Of a DNA stretch of 49,684 bases, positions 26,345 to 34,352 are shown one piece after another. Made by a program: the position numbers and the translations under genes. The number at the start of each line of letters is the position of its first letter. Positions within the stretch are counted from its first letter, which is position 1. The DNA comes from Candidatus Cloacimonadota bacterium (GTDB taxonomy: Bacteria > Cloacimonadota > Cloacimonadia > Cloacimonadales > Cloacimonadaceae): NCBI GenBank assembly GCA_028681035.1, contig JAQUJJ010000006.1:1-49684 (forward strand), given 5' to 3'. The notes beneath the pieces are model-generated. The model was given only the letters and a program-made list of their open reading frames with translations, was not told the DNA's origin and did no database searches.

Positions 26345-27316
26345 TCATCTAGCGATGACTAAGCCAGCTTTTAACTGTTTGGCAACAATAGTGCTGAAAA
26401 CCTTGGCACCTTCGTCATTCAAATGATACAAATCGTAGTACAAGCCCAGATTCATCATGGCAGGATATTGTTTAGGCATGATAGTATGCAGGGGGATATC
26501 ATGCAGATTAAGCTCCGCAACCAGTTCCTCTGATATTAGTGGAATTCCTGAAATATCTTCAGATAGCGGTGCCCAGGGGCAATAAACAGCTTCAAGGCGG
26601 ATGTCATTTGCCTTACAAAGCTCTATAAATCCATAGAAGTATTCCCTAATCAGCTTGTCTTTATCCGCCCAACGAGGGTCACGGTTATTCACAGAGCGCA
26701 TCTCCTGAATAAACTGCTGCTGAGGATTAGCTACTTTGGCTGTGTCCATGACACCAGATATGGGATGATAGCCACTTATACCCGCTGCTCCCGTACTTGG
26801 CTTGTTAATGTAACCACCGACAAGGCTAAGCACTTTTTGGTTAACTGGGTAAATCTTGGAGCAAAGCCAAATCCTGTTAAGTGGAGATATACTATAAAGA
26901 AGCTGCCGGATGCTATCATCACGGTAAAAAGGTGTAATCATGCCAGTTTTGCCTGCATCAGGGCGATAGTAATAAGCCGCATCGGTGATATCCCAGATTA
27001 TCAGCTTGGGTTTACTGTGCTTCAGGATGAGTTGCAAAGCAGCATAATTGTAAAGGATACTCGTGCCTGCTTCACCTGTGTTGAATACTTTTAGCCCCAA
27101 TTCCTCTTCAAACACAGAGGGAATGTAACCCCTCTGAGCACCGGAAGCACCCATGATGTATGCATCATAAGGTTTGTCTATAATATGATTTAGCACATAA
27201 CCTGGTGCGCCGCTGTTGTCCCTTAATAACATGTGTTGCAGAGCTGAGCCAACTATGTAATCTGTTACAATGATGATACCAAACAGCAGTATTGATTTCA
27301 ATAATAGTCTTTTCAT
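26345..27316 (-). CDS. SGNH/DltD-like protein of a Dlt-type cassette
   Basis: The product is 323 residues. After an N-terminal membrane anchor (~6-25), 'AYIMGASGAQRGYIPSVFEE' places a likely nucleophile Ser at ~58, and 'YDLYHLNDEGAKVFS' near the C terminus gives the Asp-x-x-His pair (~295/298), the SGNH-hydrolase pattern seen in DltD and in partners of MBOAT acyltransferases. It should sit on the outer face of the inner membrane and transfer or hydrolyse the acyl group. It follows the MBOAT stop by three bases and is the last gene of the cassette. Confidence 0.75.
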   Translation of the reverse strand: MKRLLLKSILLFGIIIVTDYIVGSALQHMLLRDNSGAPGYVLNHIIDKPYDAYIMGASGAQRGYIPSVFEEELGLKVFNTGEAGTSILYNYAALQLILKHSKPKLIIWDITDAAYYYRPDAGKTGMITPFYRDDSIRQLLYSISPLNRIWLCSKIYPVNQKVLSLVGGYINKPSTGAAGISGYHPISGVMDTAKVANPQQQFIQEMRSVNNRDPRWADKDKLIREYFYGFIELCKANDIRLEAVYCPWAPLSEDISGIPLISEELVAELNLHDIPLHTIMPKQYPAMMNLGLYYDLYHLNDEGAKVFSTIVAKQLKAGLVIAR

Positions 27317-27319
27317 AAT

Positions 27320-28711
27320 TTAAAACTGGAAGTAGATGAAGTTCTCACTGCTTAATGAGCCTATCAGGAGGATAGATAGAATACAAGAAACGTAAAAAGA
27401 CCACCTGATAAGAGTGCTTTGTTTCCCGATAAATGTGGAGAATAGCATTTCACCTTTGCGTGCATCGACAGCAAACACAAGCACTATACCTATTAGTGCG
27501 AAGACTAATAATTGCTTTGAGCCTAAGTATAGAGCCGAACCTCCTGTTGCGATACCGTAAAAAACATGCAAGGCATCGGATAGAGATGCTGCTCGCAGGA
27601 AAACTGCCGATACGGTAACAAACATAAATACAAAAGCATTAGAAACCAAGTTGCCAAGCCATACCGGCAGTAATGACCAGATAAAGTCTCTCTGCCTGGT
27701 GCTTATCAGCTCCCAACAGGTTGCAACTCCGTGCATCAGCCCAAAGATTACAAGTGTCCAGTTTGCTCCATGCCAGACACCAATTATTAAAAACGTTAGC
27801 AGGGTAGCTAGAATTGTCCCTGTTATACCCCAAGTTCTAGATTGATACTGCAAAGGCATAAACACATAATCCCGTACCCAGGAAGAAAGGGAAATGTGCC
27901 ATCTTCTCCAAAAGTCTGTGACGCTGCGTGCGAACAAAGGGATGCGGAAGTTCTCCATCAGGTCGAAACCCAAGACCTTCGCTGAACCAATGGCAATGTC
28001 CGAATATCCCGAAAAGTCCATGTATATCTGTATTGTGTAGGCAATACAGGCTATAACGATAGTAAACCCCTGGTGCATTGGGATGTTTTCAAATACTGCA
28101 TCCGTGTAAGGCGAGAGGTTGCTGGCAATAACTACCTTTTTGAAGATACCCCAGAGTATTCTGCGTAATCCTGTCACTACATTGTGATAAGCAAATTCCT
28201 TTTTTAGCTGTATCTGGGGAAGGAAACTCTCGCTACGGGCTATTGGTCCGGCTAATAACTGGGGGAAAAAGGACATAAACAGGGCGTATTCCTCCAAACG
28301 CACGATGCTCTTGTTATTGTTAAGATACAAATCCAGCATGTAGCCAATTGCCTGAAAGCTAAAAAAGGAAAGACCAATGGGAATAACAAGGCGTTGCAGC
28401 AATGAACCACTATAGTCGTGCCCCAGTCCAAGTATTGCAGGTATGTACTTATAAAAGCCTAATAACCCAACATTGAAGAATACCGCTAAGAAGACATAAG
28501 CTTTTGCTCCCCGCCGAGACCATAGCCAACACAGCAGGTAGTTTAGCAAAATGGAAAAGATAAGAATAAGCAGATACAGCCCCTGATTCAAGCTGTAAAA
28601 AACGGCAGATGCTGTGAGCAGGATATAGATCCGCCATTTGTGTGCAACGCTGTAGTTCAGCAGTGCTACGAATGCTACAAAGACCAGATATACAATAGAT
28701 ACAAGAGGCAT
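27320..28711 (-). CDS. MBOAT family O-acyltransferase (DltB/AlgI-like)
   Basis: The product is 463 residues with about 10-12 membrane spans. 'FPQLLAGPIARSESFLPQI' near 173 and 'GVWHGANWTLVIFGLMHGV' with H314 and H327 are the MBOAT family hallmarks; H327 is the likely catalytic residue. In Dlt systems this protein carries the activated acyl group from the carrier protein across the membrane. Its neighbours on both sides (carrier protein upstream, SGNH protein downstream) support the same role here. Confidence 0.92.
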   Translation of the reverse strand: MPLVSIVYLVFVAFVALLNYSVAHKWRIYILLTASAVFYSLNQGLYLLILIFSILLNYLLCWLWSRRGAKAYVFLAVFFNVGLLGFYKYIPAILGLGHDYSGSLLQRLVIPIGLSFFSFQAIGYMLDLYLNNNKSIVRLEEYALFMSFFPQLLAGPIARSESFLPQIQLKKEFAYHNVVTGLRRILWGIFKKVVIASNLSPYTDAVFENIPMHQGFTIVIACIAYTIQIYMDFSGYSDIAIGSAKVLGFDLMENFRIPLFARSVTDFWRRWHISLSSWVRDYVFMPLQYQSRTWGITGTILATLLTFLIIGVWHGANWTLVIFGLMHGVATCWELISTRQRDFIWSLLPVWLGNLVSNAFVFMFVTVSAVFLRAASLSDALHVFYGIATGGSALYLGSKQLLVFALIGIVLVFAVDARKGEMLFSTFIGKQSTLIRWSFYVSCILSILLIGSLSSENFIYFQF

Positions 28712-28743
28712 GCTTTATACGTCAATTAGGGCGATACAGCCTG

Positions 28744-28989
28744 TTAATCGGGCAACTTGTTTGCAATGCAATCAATCAGGCTTCCCACATTGGTCATGCG
28801 CACCATTTCCATAAACGTGAATTTTACTCCGAAGTGTTTCTCAACCGCTGCCATAATCATCATGTGTGACAGAGAATCCCAACCTTTGATTTCTTTAGCG
28901 GTGGTGCTTTCTGACATAGTAAAGTTACTGTGTTTCAATGCCGCTATCAGGACATCTGTAGCTTCCTGTAAGATTTGTTCTCTGCTCAA
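28744..28989 (-). CDS. Acyl/aminoacyl carrier protein (DltC-like)
   Basis: The product is 81 residues, a four-helix carrier protein. 'IKGWDSLSHMMIMAAVEKHFG' has the phosphopantetheine attachment Ser at 39 in the DSL motif. Its place between an adenylation enzyme and an MBOAT gene makes it the carrier that receives the activated substrate. The sequence alone cannot tell an aminoacyl carrier from an acyl carrier. Confidence 0.9.
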   Translation of the reverse strand: MSREQILQEATDVLIAALKHSNFTMSESTTAKEIKGWDSLSHMMIMAAVEKHFGVKFTFMEMVRMTNVGSLIDCIANKLPD

Positions 28990-29011
28990 TTCTTCTCCAT
29001 TACTTTGTTTT

Positions 29012-30484
29012 CTATGGTATCAGTTCGTACAGTTTTTTAAAGTCTGTTTTATCACTGTCTGTTAAGGGAAACTTGTCTATGCTAGTTATGGACTGAGGAA
29101 TCATACAAGCAGGCAATTGCCTGCCAAGATATTGAATAACGGCATCCTTATCTCCGCTAAAGCCCTCTACAACCAGATGCAAACAAGGGTTTCCATTTGT
29201 TTCTTTGAGGATGGCTATTGCCTCTGTATGCGTTATCTTCCGGGCATGATATTCTATTTCTGCTAGCTCTATGCGGTTTCCTTGAATCTTTACCTGACGG
29301 TCTTTCCTGCCACAATACATGTAATTGCCATAGCTGTTTAGGAACACTATGTCCCCCGTAGCATAGAAGCGCATCAAGCTCCCCTTCCAATCATGATAAG
29401 CAAAGGCTGTAAGGTTTTTCTCTTCGTCATTTACATATCCATCGGTAAGCTGGTCTCCGCCGATATACAATTCTCCTTTTACATCGCAATCTGTAATCAC
29501 CTTGCCATCATCCATTATCATACTGTGATTACCTTGCATTGGCTTGCCGATGGGAATCAGCCCGTTATGTAGTTCGCTGTCTATATTCTTATCCAGACAG
29601 TATGCCATCACACAGACGGTTGCTTCTGTGGGACCATACAGGTTCCAGATCGAGGCATTGGGTAATGAGGGAATAATGGTGTCCAATCTGGCTTTTGTCG
29701 CTGCCTCCGCACCCACAATGAAGGTTTTCACGCTGGGAAGATGAAGCAAGGACATAAAGGGTTGTAGCAGTGCAATAACAGACGGAACCACAAACACATA
29801 GCTAAGCGGGTAGCTCACCATTAGCCTGGCTATGTCCATATACTTAATGGTGTCTGTATCCACAGTATAGATAGAAGCTCCCGCACAAAGCGGCATGAAC
29901 AGCATTAGCACAGAGCCATCAAAAGTAAGGTCAAACATCTGCAATACTTTATCTGTTTCGTTAATCGGAATGGGTAGCTTGGCAAATGAATCTAGCATTG
30001 CATTAAGGTTCTTCTTGGTTATCCGAACCCCTTTGGGTTTTCCTGTACTGCCGGAAGTGAACAGAATGTAGGCAGTGGAACAGGGAACAGGCTCGGTGAA
30101 ATACACCTGACCAAGTGGCTCTGGGATTGCATCCAGGTGCGTAAAAGCTATAAACGGGGGAACAATATTCTCGTCTCCAGCAACACTGCTGACTATGTGT
30201 TTTAGTCCTGCTTCCTCGGCAATAACGGCATTCCTCTCTGGGGGATTGGCAAGATTAAGCATCACATAGCCGCAATTGCTTAGGATAACCGCTGTCATAA
30301 ACGCATAAGTCTCTATATCATTATGCATGGCAATGCCGCATATATCTATCTCGGGATGTTGCAGAATAAAGGTGTAGTACTTACTGGCAATCGTCCCCAA
30401 CTCTTTGTAACTGTACGCTGTGTCATTAATTACAAATGCAGTATTCTGGGAGCTTTGGAGATGATGGACAATTTGCTTTAGCAT
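29012..30484 (-). CDS. DltA-like adenylation enzyme
   Basis: The product is 490 residues, close to DltA in length. ANL-family motifs: 'AYILFTSGSTGKPKGVRITK' (~138-157), 'IWNLYGPTEATVCVMAY' (~275), 'YATGDIVFLNSYGNYMYCGR', 'RQVKIQGNRIELAEIE', and a C-terminal 'FPLTDSDKTDF' carrying the catalytic Lys. It is a stand-alone A domain that should activate an amino acid (D-Ala if truly DltA) as an adenylate and load the carrier protein encoded next. First gene of the cassette. TGAGG lies upstream of the ATG. Confidence 0.85.
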   Translation of the reverse strand: MLKQIVHHLQSSQNTAFVINDTAYSYKELGTIASKYYTFILQHPEIDICGIAMHNDIETYAFMTAVILSNCGYVMLNLANPPERNAVIAEEAGLKHIVSSVAGDENIVPPFIAFTHLDAIPEPLGQVYFTEPVPCSTAYILFTSGSTGKPKGVRITKKNLNAMLDSFAKLPIPINETDKVLQMFDLTFDGSVLMLFMPLCAGASIYTVDTDTIKYMDIARLMVSYPLSYVFVVPSVIALLQPFMSLLHLPSVKTFIVGAEAATKARLDTIIPSLPNASIWNLYGPTEATVCVMAYCLDKNIDSELHNGLIPIGKPMQGNHSMIMDDGKVITDCDVKGELYIGGDQLTDGYVNDEEKNLTAFAYHDWKGSLMRFYATGDIVFLNSYGNYMYCGRKDRQVKIQGNRIELAEIEYHARKITHTEAIAILKETNGNPCLHLVVEGFSGDKDAVIQYLGRQLPACMIPQSITSIDKFPLTDSDKTDFKKLYELIP

Positions 30485-30540
30485 TGCATCCTCATTACAT
30501 ACGTTTTATCTGTACCTTGCCTGAGAGTTTTTCCCCTTTT

Positions 30541-30581
30541 CAGTACTATGTATTGTATCTAACAAATACAGTACTATGCAA
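30541..30581 (-). promoter_or_regulatory. Predicted promoter and repeated operator of the Dlt-like cassette
   Basis: On the - strand, TTGCAT (30581-30576) and TACAAT (30557-30552) are 18 bases apart and 68 bases upstream of the cassette. A 10-base word, CAGTACTATG on the + strand, occurs twice, at 30541-30550 and 30569-30578, 28 bases apart. One copy overlaps the -35 box and the other covers the expected start point, a typical repressor layout. The word contains the palindrome AGTACT. The regulator is not identified. Confidence 0.4.
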
Positions 30582-30685
30582 TTTGTCAATCATTATTTGC
30601 AGCAGGAGCAAAGACGAGAAACGACGTGACGGGTAACACTCTTTGCTTGACAAAAAAAGCAGCCTCCAGAGTTTGACTAAATAGT

Positions 30686-30762
30686 GGGTGATTAGCTCAG
30701 TTGGTTAGAGCGCTACGTTGACATCGTAGAGGTCGCTGGTTCGAATCCAGTATCTCCCACCA
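30686..30762 (+). tRNA. tRNA-Val (anticodon GAC)
   Basis: The 77-base gene includes an encoded CCA end. The anticodon arm CTACG-TTGACAT-CGTAG reads GAC, decoding GUC and GUU. The D arm (GCTCAGTTGGTTAGAGC) and T loop (TTCGAAT) are normal. The acceptor stem GGGTGAT/ATCTCCC has a U-U mismatch at pair 4-69, and the T stem has a G-U closing pair. TTGACA at 30647-30652 is a possible -35 box with no good -10. Confidence 0.95.
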
Positions 30763-30785
30763 TTATTATTCTAATCCACATTTGT

Positions 30786-30862
30786 GGGTGATTAGCTCAG
30801 TTGGTTAGAGCGCTACGTTCACATCGTAGAGGTCACTGGTTCGAATCCAGTATCACCCACCA
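30786..30862 (+). tRNA. tRNA-Val (anticodon CAC)
   Basis: The 77-base gene has encoded CCA. The anticodon arm CTACG-TTCACAT-CGTAG reads CAC, decoding GUG. It differs from the preceding tRNA-Val at only three positions: the anticodon, the T-stem base and acceptor position 69, where the pairing is intact (GGGTGAT/ATCACCC). It lies 23 bases after the first tRNA, so the pair probably arose by tandem duplication and is co-transcribed. Confidence 0.96.
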
Positions 30863-30873
30863 TTTTTTTGCCC

Positions 30874-30912
30874 ACAAAAAAGAACCCAGGTTTTGCCCGG
30901 GTTCTTTTTTGT
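30874..30912. terminator. Bidirectional intrinsic terminator
   Basis: ACAAAAAAGAACCCAGG and CCCGGGTTCTTTTTTGT pair with one mismatch around TTTTG. Runs of A on the left and T on the right let the hairpin work in both directions, ending the tRNA-Val transcript (+) and the FadL-like gene (-), which stops at 30928. Confidence 0.9.
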
Positions 30913-30927
30913 ATTTATAGGGTTTAT

Positions 30928-32247
30928 TTAGAATCTGTAGCTTAAGCCTATATTGCCGGATAGCGAGTTGGTGTTATATCTACCAGCCATGTTGGTGGTG
31001 GTTTGATTGACAGCCTTAATATCACGTTCAGTAAAGAGAACATACTGCACGTTTGCATCCACGCCTAACTTACCAAAGCTGCGTCCATAACCAAGGTTAC
31101 TGCTAATCTTATTGCTAATATCGGAGAGGGTGGGGGTTTGTGTCTCTTCAGGAATAGGGGTTTGGTCATAATAAAAGCCAGCTCTGAAAGCATTGCAACC
31201 CATCAGATATTGAGTTCCAAGGCTGACACGTGAAGTGTTTTCCCATTTGAAGGCAAGCTTATCTTGGCTCACTCCAGCAGGAGTAGAGATATCAACCACC
31301 ACTTCATCCATAACATCCCACATGGTGTAGGCATAATCGACGTTAACAATCCAGTTGGGCATCAGTTTATAGGAGGTGCCAATGCCGATCTCACCTGGAA
31401 GATTAAGGGTGGTTTCGATATCATATTTACCTGCTTGTAAGCCAGCAGGATAAGCTGAATTAAAAGTCTTAACGTCGCCGTCCATATTGATCTTACTGGG
31501 AATTTTACCTGAGATGCCTATTGAAAGGGCATCCTGTGGTTTGAAAAGGAAACCAATATTCAATCCATATCCAATCCCGCTGCCACTCATGTCTGATGTT
31601 TTGGGTTTAGCATAATTGAGTCCTGGAGTTGGAGGTGTGTTAGCATTAAACCCAAGCTTGGTAATATCTATCATGCCATACATAACACTAATTCCCAATC
31701 CAGCAGAGAGAGTGGGATTGATCTGATAAGCTACACTGGGATGAATATCTACTACAGCGATATTGCTCATCGTTTCATCTTTGGGGAATTCTGCGCTAGT
31801 GATACCAACGGCAGCTTCGTTATACAGATCCCATGTAGTGCCAAGACCATAAGGGATGTAAACACCCAAGCCGTACTTTAGCTTAGGGTTTTTTGCCATA
31901 ACAGCAAGCACGCTGGGAAAAGAACGCAAACTGGTTTCCGCTTCATACTCTTTGGCAGTGTAACCGGGTATGCCACTAGGCGCACCGATAAAACCAGTTC
32001 CTTTAGAATCCCATGTACCTGTTGGCAGGATAAATGTTCCGCCTAAATCTACAACATTTCCTTCCATAAATCCAAGACCGGCAGGATTCCAAAACATGGC
32101 TGAGGCATCATCTGCCATACCACGGAAAGCACCACCCATAGAGGTGGCACGTGAACCGACACCGGAAAGAGCGAAACCACCGGCAAATAGCATAGCGCCG
32201 ATGCATAAAAAAGTTAGGATAAGTACTGTTAGCTGAATCTTCTTCAT
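30928..32247 (-). CDS. OmpP1/FadL/TodX-type outer membrane transport protein
   Basis: The product is 439 residues. A signal peptide (~1-24) precedes 'FALSGVGSRATSMGGAFRGMADDASAMFWNPAGLGFM', the N-terminal plug signature of the FadL family, then beta strands up to the C-terminal 'GNIGLSYRF', with the terminal Phe expected for outer-membrane barrels. The family takes up hydrophobic molecules such as long-chain fatty acids or aromatics; the substrate here is not known. AAGGAGTTAACACT precedes the ATG. It is monocistronic. Confidence 0.9.
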   Translation of the reverse strand: MKKIQLTVLILTFLCIGAMLFAGGFALSGVGSRATSMGGAFRGMADDASAMFWNPAGLGFMEGNVVDLGGTFILPTGTWDSKGTGFIGAPSGIPGYTAKEYEAETSLRSFPSVLAVMAKNPKLKYGLGVYIPYGLGTTWDLYNEAAVGITSAEFPKDETMSNIAVVDIHPSVAYQINPTLSAGLGISVMYGMIDITKLGFNANTPPTPGLNYAKPKTSDMSGSGIGYGLNIGFLFKPQDALSIGISGKIPSKINMDGDVKTFNSAYPAGLQAGKYDIETTLNLPGEIGIGTSYKLMPNWIVNVDYAYTMWDVMDEVVVDISTPAGVSQDKLAFKWENTSRVSLGTQYLMGCNAFRAGFYYDQTPIPEETQTPTLSDISNKISSNLGYGRSFGKLGVDANVQYVLFTERDIKAVNQTTTNMAGRYNTNSLSGNIGLSYRF

Positions 32248-32407
32248 AGTGTTAACTCCTTGTTAGTCAGGTCTATTCATTAATTTTATGAACGGCGCAA
32301 CATATAATAACACTTGTAAAGCGGTCAAGATATATCTTGCATTTAGAACAATTAGTCGCCCAAAGAGTAGTTCTATTGGGCTAAGCCTTGGGAGCTTGTC
32401 TGCTTTG

Positions 32408-32977
32408 CTACACCAGCTTTATGCCTATGCAATCCAGCAGAGAAATTGCCTCCGGCAAACTGAAAGTGGCATTCTTGATGTTATTGTTTAGCGGGTTGAT
32501 GGCATAGCCCTGCGCACCGTGGAAATTGGCTTTGCTGAGGTTTGTGTTGTTAAAGCTAACGCTGCTGAAGCTGGCACTGGTGAAATTGCTCCCTGACAGA
32601 TTAGCTCCGATGAAGTCCGTTTCAATGATTTCGCAGTCCTTAAAACTGGTTTTCTTGATGTCCATAAAGTTATAATTGCAGCTACGCAGGAGGCAGCCGG
32701 AAAAGCACAGACCCAAGCCCAGGGTATTGCAGCGGGTGAAATCAACCCCCACCAGTTTACTTCTTTCAAAGGATACTCCCTGAAGCATGGCATCCTGAAA
32801 AGAGGTAAGCGAGAGATTGCAATCCTTGAACGTGCAGCTATCCAGGATGCCATCGAAGCAAAGCCGAGAAAAATCACAGCTTTCAAAGCAGCAATTGCTG
32901 AAATTTCGCCCCGTCAGACACAGACCATCCAAGTCGTCTATCGTTTGGTTATTAATGTCTTCCAGATAATCTGTCAT
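32408..32977 (-). CDS. Pentapeptide-repeat protein
   Basis: The product is 189 residues. From ~20 to ~160 nearly every fifth residue is Leu or Phe in A(D/N)LXX-like units ('CLTGRNFSNCCFESCDFSRL', 'TDFIGANLSGSNFTSASF', 'NNTNLSKANFHGA'), giving a right-handed quadrilateral beta-helix. Length and a central break resemble the Qnr/McbG group, some of which protect DNA gyrase by DNA mimicry, but many members do other things. No signal peptide is seen. AGGAGATGAAGT precedes the ATG. Confidence 0.85.
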   Translation of the reverse strand: MTDYLEDINNQTIDDLDGLCLTGRNFSNCCFESCDFSRLCFDGILDSCTFKDCNLSLTSFQDAMLQGVSFERSKLVGVDFTRCNTLGLGLCFSGCLLRSCNYNFMDIKKTSFKDCEIIETDFIGANLSGSNFTSASFSSVSFNNTNLSKANFHGAQGYAINPLNNNIKNATFSLPEAISLLDCIGIKLV

Positions 32978-33106
32978 ACTTCATCTCCTGCATAGTCTTT
33001 GAAAGCATGCTTATCGGGCAGTGCAATAGGTCAAGCAGATTATTATACAGGAGCTATGCGTTGGACGTAATTTTCTAAGCTCTCGTTGTTTCTTGAACAT
33101 CGATCT

Positions 33107-33204
33107 CTTGCTTGAATTGCCCTATCATTGCCCACCCAATGCCCATGTGGAGGGCATTGGGTGGGCAATGATAGGGCAATTCAAGGAAAGAATTGACAAG
33201 CAAG
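33107..33204 (-). repeat. Palindromic intergenic element, family B, copy 2
   Basis: Two perfectly complementary 34-base arms (33111-33144 and 33152-33185) flank a 7-base loop. The left edge reads CTTGCTTGAATT and the right edge reaches ACAAGCAAG at 33196-33204. Arm changes relative to 10277-10359 (ACTCATTG becomes ACCCAATG) are matched on the other side. The loop region is the inverse of copy 1, so the two copies have opposite orientation. The rest of the 377-base gap (32978-33354) shows no gene. Confidence 0.88.
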
Positions 33205-33369
33205 GGTGTTCTTGAAACCCATCAGTCCTTACAAGGTAAAATGGTAGGAGGGATACAAGCTTATCATTCTTTGCCAAAAAACGGGGGGATGTGAGTAAAA
33301 GTTTGAGTTGACAGCTATTGTAAGTTTAAGGAACTTGTTACCTTTTGATTTATTATGCAGGAAAAACAG

Positions 33370-33972
33370 ATGAAAGAACCAAACAACAACTCTTTTAGCG
33401 AGTTTCAATACGAGCAGCTAATCAGTTTCTGTGCATTCAAGAACTCTCAAAACTTTGCATACCTGAATCTGGCTGCCGAAATCGCAAATGCAGTTTTATT
33501 GATACTGCTGAAGGAAAGCCAAACTGATGGCTTTAATGTGCTCATTCAGGACTATGCGCAAGCTCTTTACCCCAAAGCAGTGGAAAAAGTTTTTGCTTCC
33601 TATCAGAGGAGCATTTTCAAATCCTGCTTTGCCCAAACTCGTGATATGGAGATATCCCATGACATTGCGCAGGAAGACAATCCTGCAGTTGCCAATATAG
33701 TGAAAGCTGTATCCAACTACCCCAACCCCTTCAATCCTAGCACCACAATAAGATATTCTGTTCCTAAGGATGGTGGTGTGAATCTCTTCATATACAACAC
33801 CAGAGGACAACTTGTAAGAACCTTGGTGAATGAACGCAGGAAGAAGGGAAACTACACAGTTATCTGGAATGGTAAGGACAATAGTGGCAATACAGTATCA
33901 TCAGGAGTATATTTCAGCCGTATCCTTAGCAATGGAAAGTCCCGCACATCCAAAATGTTGATGATGAAATAG
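33370..33972 (+). CDS. Sorting-domain protein lacking a signal peptide
   Basis: The product is 200 residues from the ATG at 33370, chosen because AGGA lies upstream; an ATG at 33355 would add five residues. The first ~115 residues are helical and polar, with no signal peptide and no membrane span. The last ~85 residues are a full type IX-like sorting domain ('SNYPNPFNPSTTIRYSV', 'VNLFIYNTRGQLVRTL', 'VSSGVYFSRILSNG', ending 'SKMLMMK'). Sorting domains act after Sec export, so this pairing should not be secreted as written. It may be a fusion made by recombination, or the N-terminal part may use another route. Confidence 0.7.
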   Translation: MKEPNNNSFSEFQYEQLISFCAFKNSQNFAYLNLAAEIANAVLLILLKESQTDGFNVLIQDYAQALYPKAVEKVFASYQRSIFKSCFAQTRDMEISHDIAQEDNPAVANIVKAVSNYPNPFNPSTTIRYSVPKDGGVNLFIYNTRGQLVRTLVNERRKKGNYTVIWNGKDNSGNTVSSGVYFSRILSNGKSRTSKMLMMK

Positions 33973-33974
33973 TA

Positions 33975-34334
33975 CTAACGAAGACGGCGTGAAATAGCGT
34001 AATTGTGCAACACCACCAATAAGAAAAGAATATCGGCAACAAACATGGCAATGTTGATGGTGAAAGGTTCCCAGGCGGCATAGTAGGAGATGGCAACAAT
34101 CAGCAGGGACATCAGCAACACCTTGAAGATAACAATCCCGCGGGGGATATGCAGTTTGCGGAACACCCAGCGGGCAATTGGATTCTTTTCTCTCTCAAAG
34201 TGGTTCGGCTTTAGCACCAGATAGGTGGAGTGCCCATCCAAAACGTTCAGTATCATGAAAACAAGAGTTAACAAAAGAGTAAGCTCTGCCTTATGCAAAA
34301 TGCTGCCAATTGCTGAAAGTAGGGTAGTAATCAT
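33975..34334 (-). CDS. Small membrane protein (DUF5658-like)
   Basis: The product is 119 residues with three or four membrane spans (~17-34, ~66-84, ~90-110). 'FMILNVLDGHSTYLVL' followed by 'EKNPIARWVFRK' matches the pattern of DUF5658 proteins, whose role is unknown. It starts 18 bases after the subtilase stop and so is likely co-transcribed with the protease and barrel genes upstream. Confidence 0.7.
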   Translation of the reverse strand: MITTLLSAIGSILHKAELTLLLTLVFMILNVLDGHSTYLVLKPNHFEREKNPIARWVFRKLHIPRGIVIFKVLLMSLLIVAISYYAAWEPFTINIAMFVADILFLLVVLHNYAISRRLR

Positions 34335-34352
34335 GACTTATAGATGTTGGTT

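Noticed and set aside
30686..30862. tRNA pair as attachment site of a genomic island
   Set aside because: No integrase lies next to it and no repeated tRNA 3' end was seen in the window; the Xer-like recombinase is 12 kb away and looks housekeeping.
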